Assembly (NCBI GenBank): GCA_964565715.1
Contig: CAZMGG010000005.1
Location: 31,055 to 95,054 of the forward strand
Origin: CAZMGG01 sp964565715
GTDB lineage: Bacteria; Planctomycetota; UBA1135; UBA2386
Length of the DNA: 64,000 bases
Direction of reading: 5' to 3'
The position numbers and the translations under genes are program-made. This document shows positions 1 to 8,722 of the stretch, piece after piece. Under the pieces are notes generated by a model that saw nothing but the letters and a program-made list of their open reading frames with translations, was not told the DNA's origin and ran no database searches. Numbering within the stretch: position 1 is the stretch's first letter; every line of letters starts with the position of its first letter.

Positions 1-105
1 GAGGCGGCGACGCTGGAGCACCCGCACAACTGCCCGCACGGGCGGCCGACGGTGCTGACGTTCACTGGCGCGGAACTGGAGCGCTACTTCCGCCGCCGTT
101 GCTAG
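1..105 (+). CDS. mutL: DNA mismatch repair protein MutL, C-terminal end (partial)
   Basis: Only the last 34 codons are in the window, reading in frame 1 to a TAG at 103-105. The visible peptide carries HNCPHGRPT followed by a short charged tail (ELERYFRRR). This matches the very conserved end of the MutL C-terminal dimerisation domain, where the CPHGRP motif contributes to the zinc/endonuclease site in MutL proteins that nick DNA. MutL links MutS-bound mismatches to strand excision. The next gene converges on it, with its stop 12 bases away. The assignment rests on one short but diagnostic motif, and the rest of the gene lies upstream of the window. Confidence 0.8.
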   Translation, partial: EAATLEHPHNCPHGRPTVLTFTGAELERYFRRRC

Positions 106-116
106 CCAGGGGGCTG

Positions 117-1568
117 CTAGAGGTCCTGCAGGGCCGTGGTCAGCGCGTCGGCGAGCGCCGCGGTGGCCTCGGTCGTGGCGCGACCCTTGCCGGCGGCCTT
201 GCGCAGTTCGCCCAGCGCCGTGGCCAGCGGCCGTTTGCGGTCCCCGGGCCAGCGTTCGACGACGCCGGCGGTGGCGGCCGGATCGGCGGTGAGGTCGAGG
301 TCGTCCTGGCGGGCGTGGGAACGGCCGCGCACCGCCCGCAGGTGGACCAGGGCCCGGTCCAGCAGCAGCCAGGCGAAGCGCTCGCTGGTGACCGGGCCGA
401 TGGCGGCGAAGCGGCCGGTGTCGCCGGGGAACAGCGCCTGGGCCAGCGGGCTGCGCTCGTCCCAGGTGCGGGCCAGGCCGGTGCCGCCCCAGAGGGCGGC
501 GGCGGCGCCGAGCACGGCGCCGGCGGCCATGAACAGGCCGAGCGAGTGGCCGGCGGTGGCGAGGTCGACGGCGCCGCCGGTGCCCGCGCCGGTGATGGCG
601 GCATACCTGGCGAGCTGCGCTTTGCTCAGTCCGAAGACGCGCCAGGTCTCGGCGCTGAACAGGTCCTGGTCGAGCAGGGCGAGCTCCGGTTCGCGCCGGA
701 CCAGCCGGTGGTGACCGTAGAGCTGCTCGATCTCGGCGCGGGCCTGCTTCTCGTGCTGCCGCAGGGCGTCGTGGAAGGCCTGCTGCAGCGCCGCCTCCCG
801 GACCGCCGTGTCCTCGCGATCGGTGACCCGGCGCCGCTCGACGTGGCCGAGCGAGCGCGCCAGCAGCTCGGCGATGACCACGGCGGCGCGGCGGTTGCGC
901 GTGGTCCACTGCTGCTGCATCGCCGCCACCGCGCGCTCCATCGGCTGCCGCCAGTCGTCGCGGACGGCGCCGAAGCCGCGCAGCAGTTCGATGCGGTCGC
1001 GGAAGCCGGCGCGGTGGGCGTTGTACTCGCGCACCACGTTGAAGAACTGCTCCAGGATCGGCCGCCATTCGCCGGCGTGATCGCGGTCGCGGGTGCGGTT
1101 GATCAGCGCCATGCCGGGCTGTCCGGTCCAGCGCAGGATCTCCATCTCCGCCTCGCTGGTCGGCTGGAAGCGCGCCGACGCATCGACCACGTAGAGGATG
1201 CTGGCGCCCTGCAGGATCGGCGTCAGCAGGCGGACTTCGTCGGGGAAGGCGCGGTCGTGGCCGGGCGCGGCGAGGAAGTCGGCGACGGCGCGGCGGCGGT
1301 CGGCAGCCGAGCGGGCGCGCTGCTGCAGCCAGTGGAGCGCCGCCCGCGCCTGCTGGAAGCCCGGCGTGTCGACGATGCGGAACACCACGGCAAGGCCGCT
1401 GCGGAACGCGTACTCGCCGGGTTCGGTGGTGGTGCCGGGCATCGCCGCGATCGGCACGTCCTGGTCCTCGGCCAGGCTGGCGACGATCGACGACTTGCCC
1501 TGGTTGACGTTGCCGACCACGACGAAGGTCGGCACGAAGGCCGCAGGATCGGCCGGGTCCGGGCTCAC
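117..1568 (-). CDS. P-loop GTPase of the DUF3482 family
   Basis: About 483 residues. The N-terminus is a TrmE-Era-Septin type GTPase domain: P-loop GNVNQGKSS at residues 19-27, a switch region with the PGTTTEPGEYAF stretch near 44-55, and G3 motif DTPGF at 67-71. The C-terminal half has a Gly/Ala-rich hydrophobic stretch around residues 330-365 that could contact membrane. Known DUF3482 proteins are GTPases encoded next to a DUF2868 membrane protein, and that is the arrangement here. The upstream gene ends in CCGTGA and this gene starts at the overlapping GTG (GTGA overlap), so the two are probably translationally coupled. Longer upstream readings lie inside the DUF2868 gene and are not credible. 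The pair's cellular role is not established. Confidence 0.85.
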   Translation of the reverse strand: MSPDPADPAAFVPTFVVVGNVNQGKSSIVASLAEDQDVPIAAMPGTTTEPGEYAFRSGLAVVFRIVDTPGFQQARAALHWLQQRARSAADRRRAVADFLAAPGHDRAFPDEVRLLTPILQGASILYVVDASARFQPTSEAEMEILRWTGQPGMALINRTRDRDHAGEWRPILEQFFNVVREYNAHRAGFRDRIELLRGFGAVRDDWRQPMERAVAAMQQQWTTRNRRAAVVIAELLARSLGHVERRRVTDREDTAVREAALQQAFHDALRQHEKQARAEIEQLYGHHRLVRREPELALLDQDLFSAETWRVFGLSKAQLARYAAITGAGTGGAVDLATAGHSLGLFMAAGAVLGAAAALWGGTGLARTWDERSPLAQALFPGDTGRFAAIGPVTSERFAWLLLDRALVHLRAVRGRSHARQDDLDLTADPAATAGVVERWPGDRKRPLATALGELRKAAGKGRATTEATAALADALTTALQDL

Positions 1569-3103
1569 GGCTGCACCATGCCGACGATGCGCAGGTAGGG
1601 GTCGGCGCGCCGGTCGAGCACGGCGCGCCACTGCTGGAGTTCGTCGGGGTCGGCGTCGGCGAAGCCGCCGCTGGCGCGCGGGTCGACCAGGCCGAGGACC
1701 AGGTGGGTGCGCGGTCCCAATGCCGACCGGAGCCCGTCGAGGAAGCCGAGCACCTCGCGGGTCGGCTGCTGGCCGGCCGCCATCAGCAGCACCACCTGGG
1801 TCGGGCGGGCGGCCTGCAGCGCCTCCCGGGCCCGCTGGTCGTCCTGCAGGTCGGCAGTGCCGGCGCGGTGGATGGCGAGCGGCGGGCTGCCGAAGCGGGC
1901 CCGCAGCAGCTCGGCGAGGCGTTCGCCGTGGGGCGCGAGGCTGCCCCAGCCAACCAGGTGGGCCCGCAGGGTTCCGTCGAGCGGCGCCGCGCCGCTGCGG
2001 GTGGTGGCCGGCGCCGGCAGCTGGCCCACCTGGGCCGGGTCGGCGTTCCGCCAGCCGGTGTCCGGCTCCACCAGGCGGTCGAACAGCTCCTGCCAGCAGG
2101 CCTGGTCCAGCGGCAGGCCGTGCAGGGCGGCGCGCAGCCGCAGGTGGGCGAAGCCGAGCGCCAGGGCGCGCGGCAGCAGGCCCCAGCACACGAGGCTCGC
2201 CACCAGGAACGACCACCACTGGCCCGCCAGCGTCAGCGCCTGCGGCAGGTCCAGGGCGCCGGCGAAGCCGTTCTGCATGCGGATCCACTGGCTCTCGCGC
2301 ACGACCTCCAGCGTCGGCACCCACTGCGGCGCGAACCACGCCCACGGCAGCGCCAGCCATTCCATCGCCCGATGCACGGTGACCGGCTCGGGCTGCAGCG
2401 TGGTGCTCCAGCCGAACGCCAGGTCGGTGAACACCACCAGGTAGAGGCAGGTGGCGAGCGCGCTGAGGTTGAACCAGACGCCGAAGCGCTGGGTCGTCGC
2501 CAGCAGCAGCCAGCGTTCCACCGTGCGCAGGCTCTCGGCCTCGTGCAGATCGGCCAGTTCACGGGGGGCGCCGGCGCGGGCGCCCAGCAGCCGATCGACC
2601 AGGGCCGAGCGGGCCAGGTTCGCCAGCAGGCCGCGGGCGCCGCGGTCCGCCGGCCCCTGACGGCCGGCGCGCAGCACCGCCACCAGCAGGACCAGCAGCA
2701 GCAGGATCTGCAGGAAGGCGAACACCAGCAGGAAGTAGAAGACGTTGACCGGCTGCCGGCCGTCGTAGTGCAGCGTCATCCGGGCCGCGCCGGCGCCCAG
2801 TAGCAGCGCCAGCGCCCACAGCAGCCAGCCGAGCAGGCGATGGCCGCGCGCGAGGCGCTTGCCCGGGCCGCCGCCGGACAGCGCGGCGACGTGACGCAGC
2901 CAGCCCGTGGCCACCTGCCGCCGCAGGGCCGGTTCGGCGGCGAGGCGGGCGCGCAGGCCTTCGGCCGGCAGGCCCAGTTCGGGCAGCAGCCGGGCGGCGA
3001 CGGTGCGGTCGCGCTCGCGGAGCTGCTGCCAGTCGCCGGCCCGCACCGCGCTCTCGTCGCGGCGGGCCTGCCATTCCAGATCGACGAGCTGCGCCAGCTT
3101 CAA
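1565..3103 (-). CDS. DUF2868 family membrane protein
   Basis: 512 residues. The soluble N-terminal region opens with MKLAQLVDLEWQARRDES, typical of DUF2868. Hydrophobic helices follow at about 89-107 and 120-144 and again in the middle of the protein (FNLSALATCLYLVV; WWSFLVASLVCWGLL). The C-terminal cytosolic part holds an alpha/beta-looking segment (VVLLMAAGQQPTREVLGFL). It is the partner of the downstream DUF3482 GTPase, with a 4-base stop/start overlap. DUF2868/DUF3482 pairs occur in other bacteria, but no biochemical function is firmly assigned. My reading is that the membrane protein anchors or is regulated by the GTPase. Confidence 0.8.
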   Translation of the reverse strand: MKLAQLVDLEWQARRDESAVRAGDWQQLRERDRTVAARLLPELGLPAEGLRARLAAEPALRRQVATGWLRHVAALSGGGPGKRLARGHRLLGWLLWALALLLGAGAARMTLHYDGRQPVNVFYFLLVFAFLQILLLLVLLVAVLRAGRQGPADRGARGLLANLARSALVDRLLGARAGAPRELADLHEAESLRTVERWLLLATTQRFGVWFNLSALATCLYLVVFTDLAFGWSTTLQPEPVTVHRAMEWLALPWAWFAPQWVPTLEVVRESQWIRMQNGFAGALDLPQALTLAGQWWSFLVASLVCWGLLPRALALGFAHLRLRAALHGLPLDQACWQELFDRLVEPDTGWRNADPAQVGQLPAPATTRSGAAPLDGTLRAHLVGWGSLAPHGERLAELLRARFGSPPLAIHRAGTADLQDDQRAREALQAARPTQVVLLMAAGQQPTREVLGFLDGLRSALGPRTHLVLGLVDPRASGGFADADPDELQQWRAVLDRRADPYLRIVGMVQP

Positions 3104-3127
3104 CGCGGGAGGATGCTACGGCGGGCT

Positions 3128-3151
3128 CCGGCCGCAACCAACTGCGGCCGG
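3128..3151 (-). terminator. Hairpin directly after the 3152-4054 gene, possible terminator
   Basis: A perfect 9-bp inverted repeat (CCGGCCGCA / TGCGGCCGG) with a 6-base loop abuts the TAG of the secreted-protein gene. It lies between that gene and the DUF2868 start 24 bases on. There is no run of T on the minus strand, so it may act only as a pause, a 3' end stabiliser or a Rho-assisted terminator. Confidence 0.4.
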
Positions 3152-4054
3152 CTACTGCGGCCGGTCCAGGTCTTCCGCGCGCAGCGCCGGGTTGAGCTGG
3201 ATCGAGGTCAGGTGGATGCGGGTCTGCACCCGCCGCCGGCCTTCGGCGTCGGCGCGGAAGTGGGTCAGCTTGCGGGGCAGGAGCAGCCCGTCGTCGAGCT
3301 GATGCTGCTCGAGCAGGACCAGTTCGCCCGCGCTGGCGACCTTCCTGCCCTCGCCATCGACCGGCCAGACCTCGACGGCCACCAGCCGGGAGGTGTCGGC
3401 GGCGACGAAGGCCTTGACGTGGACCGGACGGGCCTCGCCGTCGGCCTCGTGCAGCAACGGGAAGGTGGCGAGGCCGCCGGTGACGGTCTGGCACGGGATC
3501 CCGGCCATCCGGCCGAGCTTCAGCTCCTCGCTGGCCACCGCGCCCGGGTTCTGCAGCGAGCGCAGCACCGCGCCGGGATCGGCCAGCTTCGCCAGTTGCG
3601 CGCACAGCTTCAGGTAGCGGCGCACCGCCGCCAGGTCCTGGGCGAAGTCCCGGCCCTGCAGGTCCTCGGCCTTGGCCGTGCCGCTCTGCATCCAGAAGCC
3701 GTTGCGGTCGCGGCCCTGGCGCAGCGGCTTGCTGGTCTCCTCGGTGAGCACGTGCAGCAGCGGTCGCGAGCGCTCCCGGTCGGGCTCCTTCCAGTCGAGC
3801 CAGGTGACCTTCAGCTCGGCCTGGCCGCGCTTGTCGGCGTCGGCGGCGACGTGCTCGACGTTCAGCGCGGCGCGCAACGCGACCAGCGGCGGCGCCTTGG
3901 TGTCGGGCCGGTGGGCGGCGTCCACCGCGGCGGCGAGCCGGTCGAGGTCGGCCCGCGGCGCCGGATCCTGGGCGGCGGCGCCGGCCGGCAGCGCGGCGGT
4001 GAGCAGGAACGCGGCGAGGGCGGCGGGACGGCGGGAGTCGGTGCGCACGGTCAC
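3152..4054 (-). CDS. Secreted protein of unknown function
   Basis: 300 residues with a clear Sec signal peptide: basic start MTVRTDSRRP, hydrophobic LAAFLLTAALPAG, and an Ala-rich cleavage region ending AAAQ near residue 29. The mature part is soluble and mixed alpha/beta, with no transmembrane segments and no recognisable catalytic motif. The C-terminal half has repeated strands ending in HLTSIQLNPALRAEDL, which gives a faint resemblance to LolA-like or outer-membrane lipoprotein-sorting folds. I do not recognise a named family. A hairpin follows the stop immediately. It is transcribed in the same direction as the DUF2868 gene but probably as a separate unit. Confidence 0.6.
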   Translation of the reverse strand: MTVRTDSRRPAALAAFLLTAALPAGAAAQDPAPRADLDRLAAAVDAAHRPDTKAPPLVALRAALNVEHVAADADKRGQAELKVTWLDWKEPDRERSRPLLHVLTEETSKPLRQGRDRNGFWMQSGTAKAEDLQGRDFAQDLAAVRRYLKLCAQLAKLADPGAVLRSLQNPGAVASEELKLGRMAGIPCQTVTGGLATFPLLHEADGEARPVHVKAFVAADTSRLVAVEVWPVDGEGRKVASAGELVLLEQHQLDDGLLLPRKLTHFRADAEGRRRVQTRIHLTSIQLNPALRAEDLDRPQ

Positions 4055-4088
4055 AGAACGGCAAGCATGCCGCGTCGTTGCGGCAGGG

Positions 4089-5183
4089 CTAGGGGAAGAT
4101 CCCCTCGAACTGCACCACCGGCACGAAGTCGCCGGTGGCGCCGATGAACCAGCCCGCCGAGCTGCGGAAGGCGCTCATGTTGTTGCGGTTGGGCAGACCC
4201 TGGGGGCCGATCCGCACCGCCACGCCGTTGCTGGTGACCGACTGCGCGAGCTGGCCGCTGCTGCCGATGCCGAGCGCCTGGCAGAAGCCGGCGAGGCCCT
4301 CCAGGGCCGGGTTCGGCGGCAGCGCGAACGACACCGTCGGGTAGCCGCCGCCGACGTTCTCCAGGATGAACTGGAACGCCGCCGTGCCGAGCCAGCTCGT
4401 GCAGCCCGGCATGCCGAGCGGCGTCAGGTCGGTCTGCGGCCGGTCCAGGGCGATGCCCACCAGCAGCACCGGGAACGCGCCGTTCTGGGTGCTGGTCGCC
4501 TGCAGGTCGATGGCGCCGCCGACCACCGCGGTGGCGGCGTTGGCCGACAGGCCGATGCCCTGGCCGCCGCTGGTGCAACCGGACACGTCGATCTCCGCCG
4601 CCAGGCCGCCGGTGGCCGAGGAGCGGAACTGCACCGCGTCGATGCGCACGAGGCCCGGCACCGCCGCCGTGTCGGTGGTCTCGATCAGCAGCAGCAGGTT
4701 GCCCTGGCTGCCGTCGAACACGTAGGGCGGGCTGAACGGGAGGTGGATCGCGAACGGCGCGGGCTGCACCGCAAGCGGCGCCGTCGCCGGCAGGTTGACC
4801 GGGCCCTGGAACACCACGGTGCCCGGCGCGCTGGCGATGTTGGTGGCGAGGTCCGCCACCATCGAGGCGGCGTTGGTCGTCGTCGTGTAGAGGGTGACGC
4901 GGTAGTTCTTGCTGTGGGCGATGGAGCCCTGCGAGGCGGTGACCTGGCTCTGCCGGAAGCGGACGCCGGTGAGGAGCCCCTGGCCGAGCGTGACCTGGTC
5001 GGCGTTGCACAGGATCTGCATGCCGCCGTCGGCGCGGCCGAACGGGTAGGTGTAGACCGACGGGCCCTCGACCAGGTCCATGCCGCGGGGCACGACCCGG
5101 GTCTGCTGGGCGCGGACCGGTGCGGCGGTGGCGACGGCGAGGAGGGCGAGGACGGCGGGAACGGCGCGGTGGGCGGTGCTCAT
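4089..5183 (-). CDS. Secreted beta-rich surface protein with C-terminal repeat module
   Basis: 364 residues from the ATG at 5183, chosen because a good signal peptide follows (LALLAVATAAPVRAQ). Upstream extension is Gly/Pro-rich and not protein-like. The mature protein is Ser/Thr/Gly/Ala-rich and predicted to be mostly beta, with Cys residues in GC-type pairs (SGCTSGGQG, GMPGCTSW). Near residues 286-326 it contains the pattern ALPPNPALEGL ... CQA ... SNGVAVRIG. I also find this pattern in the kelch proteins and the CotH protein elsewhere in the window. About 38 extra residues follow it. No enzyme signature is visible. A structural or surface-exposed role is likely but inferred. Confidence 0.6.
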   Translation of the reverse strand: MSTAHRAVPAVLALLAVATAAPVRAQQTRVVPRGMDLVEGPSVYTYPFGRADGGMQILCNADQVTLGQGLLTGVRFRQSQVTASQGSIAHSKNYRVTLYTTTTNAASMVADLATNIASAPGTVVFQGPVNLPATAPLAVQPAPFAIHLPFSPPYVFDGSQGNLLLLIETTDTAAVPGLVRIDAVQFRSSATGGLAAEIDVSGCTSGGQGIGLSANAATAVVGGAIDLQATSTQNGAFPVLLVGIALDRPQTDLTPLGMPGCTSWLGTAAFQFILENVGGGYPTVSFALPPNPALEGLAGFCQALGIGSSGQLAQSVTSNGVAVRIGPQGLPNRNNMSAFRSSAGWFIGATGDFVPVVQFEGIFP

Positions 5184-5326
5184 GGTGGGCGGGTCATGTT
5201 CCCGTTGCCCGCCCGCGGCGTCGAGTCCCCGATCGGCGGGGGCAGCCGCGGCGCCGCCGGAAATCGGCCGGATGTCGCCCGTCGTCGTTGGTCCCCGGTG
5301 CACCAGCGGCCAAGATGCGCCGGGCG

Positions 5327-6607
5327 ATGAGCGACCACTTCGCGGGTTTCGAGCGGATCGAGGTGCAGGGCGTGCCGGTGCTGCTGCGCGCCGATCCGCG
5401 CTTCAAGGCCTTCCGCGTGGCCCTCTACGCCGAGCGGCCCATGGCCGGGCCGACGGCGGCCCGGGCGATGCTGCCGGGCCTGCTGGTGGAGGGCACCACG
5501 CGGCATCCGGACCGGCCGAGCCTGGTCCGCGCGATGGAATGGCTCTACGGCGCCCAGGTGCTGCCGGGCATCAGCCGGGTGGCCGAGACGTCGATCCTGC
5601 GGTTGTCGGGCGAGGCCGTCGCCGGCGACTTCCTGCCGGGCGCGCCCGACCAGTGGGCCGCGGTGCTCGACCTGCTGGCGGACTTCGCCTGCCGGCCCCG
5701 CCTCGAGGGGTCGGGCTTCCCGGCGGCGATGTTCGCCCGCGAGCAGCAGCAGGCCGCCGCCGCGGTGCGCAGCAGCCGCGACGACAAGGGCGGCTGGGCC
5801 CGCCGGCGCGCGCTGGAACTCGGCTGCGCCGGCGAGCCCTATGGCGTGCCGGGCACCGGCACCGAGGCGGAGATCCTGGCGCTGCGGCCCGACGAACCCG
5901 AGGCGGCCCGCCACGACTATCTGGCGCGCGGCCGTCGCTTCGCGATCGCCATGGGCGCGCTGCCGGCCGAGCCCGGTCCGGGCCTGCAGCGCCTGCTCGA
6001 GGCGTTGCCGGACAACGCCGCCGAGCCCCTGCCGCCGCCGCTGCAGCCCGACCGCCGGCCACCGCGCCAGGTGATCGAGCGCGACGCGATGCAGCAGGCC
6101 CGGCAGGTGCTGCTGCTGCGGGTTGCCCCGCCGGCGGATCCGGCGCGTCTGTGTGCGCTGCACGTGGCGGTCAACCTGTGGGGCGGCGGGCCGCACTCGC
6201 GCCTGTTCCGCGTCCTGCGCGAGGCGCAGAGCCTCTGCTACCACATCGGCGCCTCCTGCGACGCGCACAAGGGCATCGTCGTGGTGCAGGCCGGTCTCGA
6301 CGCCGCCGCGGCGGCGGCCGCCGAGGCGGGCAGCCTCGAACAGCTCGCCGCGCTGCAGCGGGGTGGGTTCGAGGACGACGAACTGCGCACCGCGATCGCC
6401 ACCATCGCCGGGCCCCTGCAGGGCATCGACGACTCGCTGCAGGGTGCGATGAGCTTCGCCGGCGAGCAGTGGCTGCTCGGCTTCGACCAGACCCCGGCGG
6501 AACGGCTGCGCCAGTACCTCGCCGTCGACCGCTCGGCGGTGGTGGCGGCGCTGGCCGGCATCTGGCACGACTTCTCCTACCTGCTGGCGCCGGAGGCCGC
6601 CGCATGA
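5327..6607 (+). CDS. M16 family peptidase-like protein, non-catalytic subunit type (YfmF-like)
   Basis: About 426 residues with the two-lobe architecture of insulinase-type (M16) proteins. The N-terminal lobe lacks the inverted zinc motif HxxEH: the matching region reads GTTRHPDRPSLVRAMEWLYG. This protein is therefore probably catalytically inactive. The C-terminal lobe retains conserved M16 features, including GGGPHSRLFRVLRE and SLCYHIGA. It is coupled to the next gene by an ATGA overlap. The pair resembles B. subtilis YfmF/YfmH, where one subunit lacks the zinc site. The start at 5327 was preferred over the in-frame ATG at 5315 (MRRA...); either is possible. Confidence 0.8.
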   Translation: MSDHFAGFERIEVQGVPVLLRADPRFKAFRVALYAERPMAGPTAARAMLPGLLVEGTTRHPDRPSLVRAMEWLYGAQVLPGISRVAETSILRLSGEAVAGDFLPGAPDQWAAVLDLLADFACRPRLEGSGFPAAMFAREQQQAAAAVRSSRDDKGGWARRRALELGCAGEPYGVPGTGTEAEILALRPDEPEAARHDYLARGRRFAIAMGALPAEPGPGLQRLLEALPDNAAEPLPPPLQPDRRPPRQVIERDAMQQARQVLLLRVAPPADPARLCALHVAVNLWGGGPHSRLFRVLREAQSLCYHIGASCDAHKGIVVVQAGLDAAAAAAAEAGSLEQLAALQRGGFEDDELRTAIATIAGPLQGIDDSLQGAMSFAGEQWLLGFDQTPAERLRQYLAVDRSAVVAALAGIWHDFSYLLAPEAAA

Positions 6608-7878
6608 GCCGCTTCGAGGTCGTCCGCGAGCCGGTGCTGGGGGAGGCCGTGCACTGCGCCACCACCACCGCCGGCCTGCGGCTGCGGGTCGCGCCGCTGC
6701 CGGCGTTCCGCGAGGCGACCGCCGCCATCACCTTCCAGTACGGCAGCATCGACCTCGACTTCAGCGACGGCTCCGAGCTGGTGCGCACGCCCGCCGGCAC
6801 CGCCCACTACCTGGAGCACAAGCTGTTCGAGGACGAGGACCTGCACACCTTCGAACGCTTCGCCGCCCGCGGCGCCCGGGTCAACGCGATGACCGGGTTC
6901 ACCCGGACCACCTACTACTTCTCCGCCACCGACCGTCTGCAGGAGAACCTGACCGACCTGCTGCGCATCGTGTCGCGGGCCCACATCACCGCGGCCAACG
7001 TGCAGAAGGAGCGGGGCATCATCGCCCAGGAGGTCCGGATGTACGAGGACTCGCCGGACTTCTGCACGATGTTCGATCTGCTCGGCTGCCTGTACGGCGA
7101 GCACCCGGTGCGGCACACCGTCGGCGGTACGGTGGAGTCGATCCAGGCGATCACCCCGGAGATCCTGCTGCGCTGCCATCGCGCCTTCTACCGCGCCGGC
7201 AACGCCGCCCTGGCGGTGGCGGGGCCGGTGGATCCCGCCGAGGTGCTGGACCTGGCCGAGGCCTGCGGCCTGCCGGCCGGCACCGCGCCCGAACGCCGCC
7301 TGCCCGCCGACCTCGGGCCGCCGGCCCTGCCGCGCCGGCAGCGGGCGATGGCGGTGGCGCGGCCGAAGGTCCTGCTCGGGCTGAAGGAGCGCACGCTGCC
7401 CGCCGACACCGACGACCTGCTGGGCCGGCAGCTCGCCACCCGCCTGCTGCTGGAGCGGATGTTCGGCAGCAGCTCGGCCCAGCGCGAACGGCTGCGCACC
7501 GCCGGCGACGTCGACGACTCGTTGAGCCACGGCTACTCCGGCGAGCGCACCTTCGGTCACGCGTTGTGCGGCTGCGAGAGCGACGAGCCGGAGCGGGCGC
7601 TGGCGGCGCTTCGCGCGGTGCTGCTGGGGCCGATCGAACTCGACGACGACGACCTCGAACGGGTGCGCCGCCGCTTCCTCGGCGGCTTCGTGCGCAGCTT
7701 CGAGTCGGTGCGGGGCCAGGCGATGCAGCACGCCGCCGAGGCCCTGGAGGGAGTGCCGCCGTTCTCGGCCATGGCCCGGGTGCAGGCGCTGGACCGGGCA
7801 GCGGTGCTGGCCCGGCAGGCCGAGCTGTGCCGCGCGGAGAACCTGGCGGTGGCGGTGACGGCGCGGGACGGGGGCTAG
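6604..7878 (+). CDS. Zinc-dependent M16 family metallopeptidase (YfmH-like)
   Basis: 424 residues. The inverted zinc-binding motif HYLEH is at 68-72, with the likely third ligand Glu143 in ERGIIAQE. No signal peptide is visible, so it is predicted to be cytoplasmic, like YfmH and other PqqF/AlbF-like processing peptidases. The start codon overlaps the stop of the inactive M16 partner, which suggests stoichiometric synthesis of a heterodimer. Substrates are unknown. In related systems the pair processes peptides or small modified precursors, but no peptide precursor gene is recognisable nearby. The 3' end overlaps the converging transferase gene by 4 bases. Confidence 0.85.
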   Translation: MSRFEVVREPVLGEAVHCATTTAGLRLRVAPLPAFREATAAITFQYGSIDLDFSDGSELVRTPAGTAHYLEHKLFEDEDLHTFERFAARGARVNAMTGFTRTTYYFSATDRLQENLTDLLRIVSRAHITAANVQKERGIIAQEVRMYEDSPDFCTMFDLLGCLYGEHPVRHTVGGTVESIQAITPEILLRCHRAFYRAGNAALAVAGPVDPAEVLDLAEACGLPAGTAPERRLPADLGPPALPRRQRAMAVARPKVLLGLKERTLPADTDDLLGRQLATRLLLERMFGSSSAQRERLRTAGDVDDSLSHGYSGERTFGHALCGCESDEPERALAALRAVLLGPIELDDDDLERVRRRFLGGFVRSFESVRGQAMQHAAEALEGVPPFSAMARVQALDRAAVLARQAELCRAENLAVAVTARDGG

Positions 7879-8717
7879 GCCGCGAGCCGCAGCAGTCCGA
7901 ACACGGAGGCGGCCACCAGCGCCAGGACCGGCGCCACCAGCACCCGCGGCAGGCGGACGTTGTGCGCCAGGATGTGGGTCAGGTGCCGCCGGTCGCCGAC
8001 CCAGGGCGGCAGGCCGAGCCACAGCCGGGCGAGGACCACCTGCACGAAGTCGGCGAGCTGCACGGCGGCGCCGCCGAGCGCGGGCAGCGGCTCTTCCAGG
8101 CGCCGCACCACCGCCACCGCCAGGCAGGCGCCGAGCGCCAGCGCGCCGCTGTCGCCGACGAAGCCGCGCGGCCGCGGCCAGTTCCACGGCACGAAGCCCA
8201 GCGCGGTGAAGCCGGCCCACCACAGCGGCTCGCAGTCGCCGGCCAGCAGCAGCAGCGAGGTGCCGCTCAGCATGGCGCACACGCCGTCGGTGTTGTCGAG
8301 GAAGTTGGTGGCGTTGATCAGGACGAACGCGAGGACCGCCAGCAGGACGATCCAGCCCGGCGCGGTCAGCGACGCCGGCGCCACCGCGACGGCCACCAGC
8401 CCCGCCGCGGTGCCCAGCGCCATCGCCTTCACGCGCCAGTCGACGCCACCGCCCCGTTCCTTCTGGTGGTCGTCGAGGCAGCCGATGCCGCCGCAGAGCA
8501 GCACCGCCGCGGCCTCCGCCCAGCCCTGCCGCAGCAGGAACGGCACGACCAGCAGGGGCAGCAGCACGACGCCGCACAGCGGCATCGGCCGGCGGTGCTG
8601 CTTGCGGCCCTCGCCGGGCGGATCGTCGGGCAGGAAGCCCCAGCAGCGGCGGTTGCAGAGGTCGGCGAGCAGGACCAGCAGCAGGGCCGCCGGGGCGGCG
8701 ATCCAGGCCGGGCCCAT
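7875..8717 (-). CDS. MraY/WecA-type polyprenyl-phosphate sugar-1-phosphate transferase (GT4 family)
   Basis: 280 residues, almost entirely membrane helices. The family's cytoplasmic-loop motifs are present: GCLDDH (Asp-Asp), NATNFLDNTDG (NxxxNxxDxxDG), GFVGDSGAL, and a His-containing loop HLTHILAHN. These enzymes move a sugar-1-phosphate from a UDP-sugar onto undecaprenyl phosphate at the inner face of the cytoplasmic membrane. The protein is shorter than MraY or WecA (about 350 residues), so one or more helices may be missing. It is more likely a WecA-like or accessory enzyme than the cell-wall MraY. The ATG at 8717 lies 5 bases after the nadD stop, in the apparent operon hisS-nadD-this gene. 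Confidence 0.8.
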   Translation of the reverse strand: MGPAWIAAPAALLLVLLADLCNRRCWGFLPDDPPGEGRKQHRRPMPLCGVVLLPLLVVPFLLRQGWAEAAAVLLCGGIGCLDDHQKERGGGVDWRVKAMALGTAAGLVAVAVAPASLTAPGWIVLLAVLAFVLINATNFLDNTDGVCAMLSGTSLLLLAGDCEPLWWAGFTALGFVPWNWPRPRGFVGDSGALALGACLAVAVVRRLEEPLPALGGAAVQLADFVQVVLARLWLGLPPWVGDRRHLTHILAHNVRLPRVLVAPVLALVAASVFGLLRLAA

Positions 8718-8722
8718 CGGCT

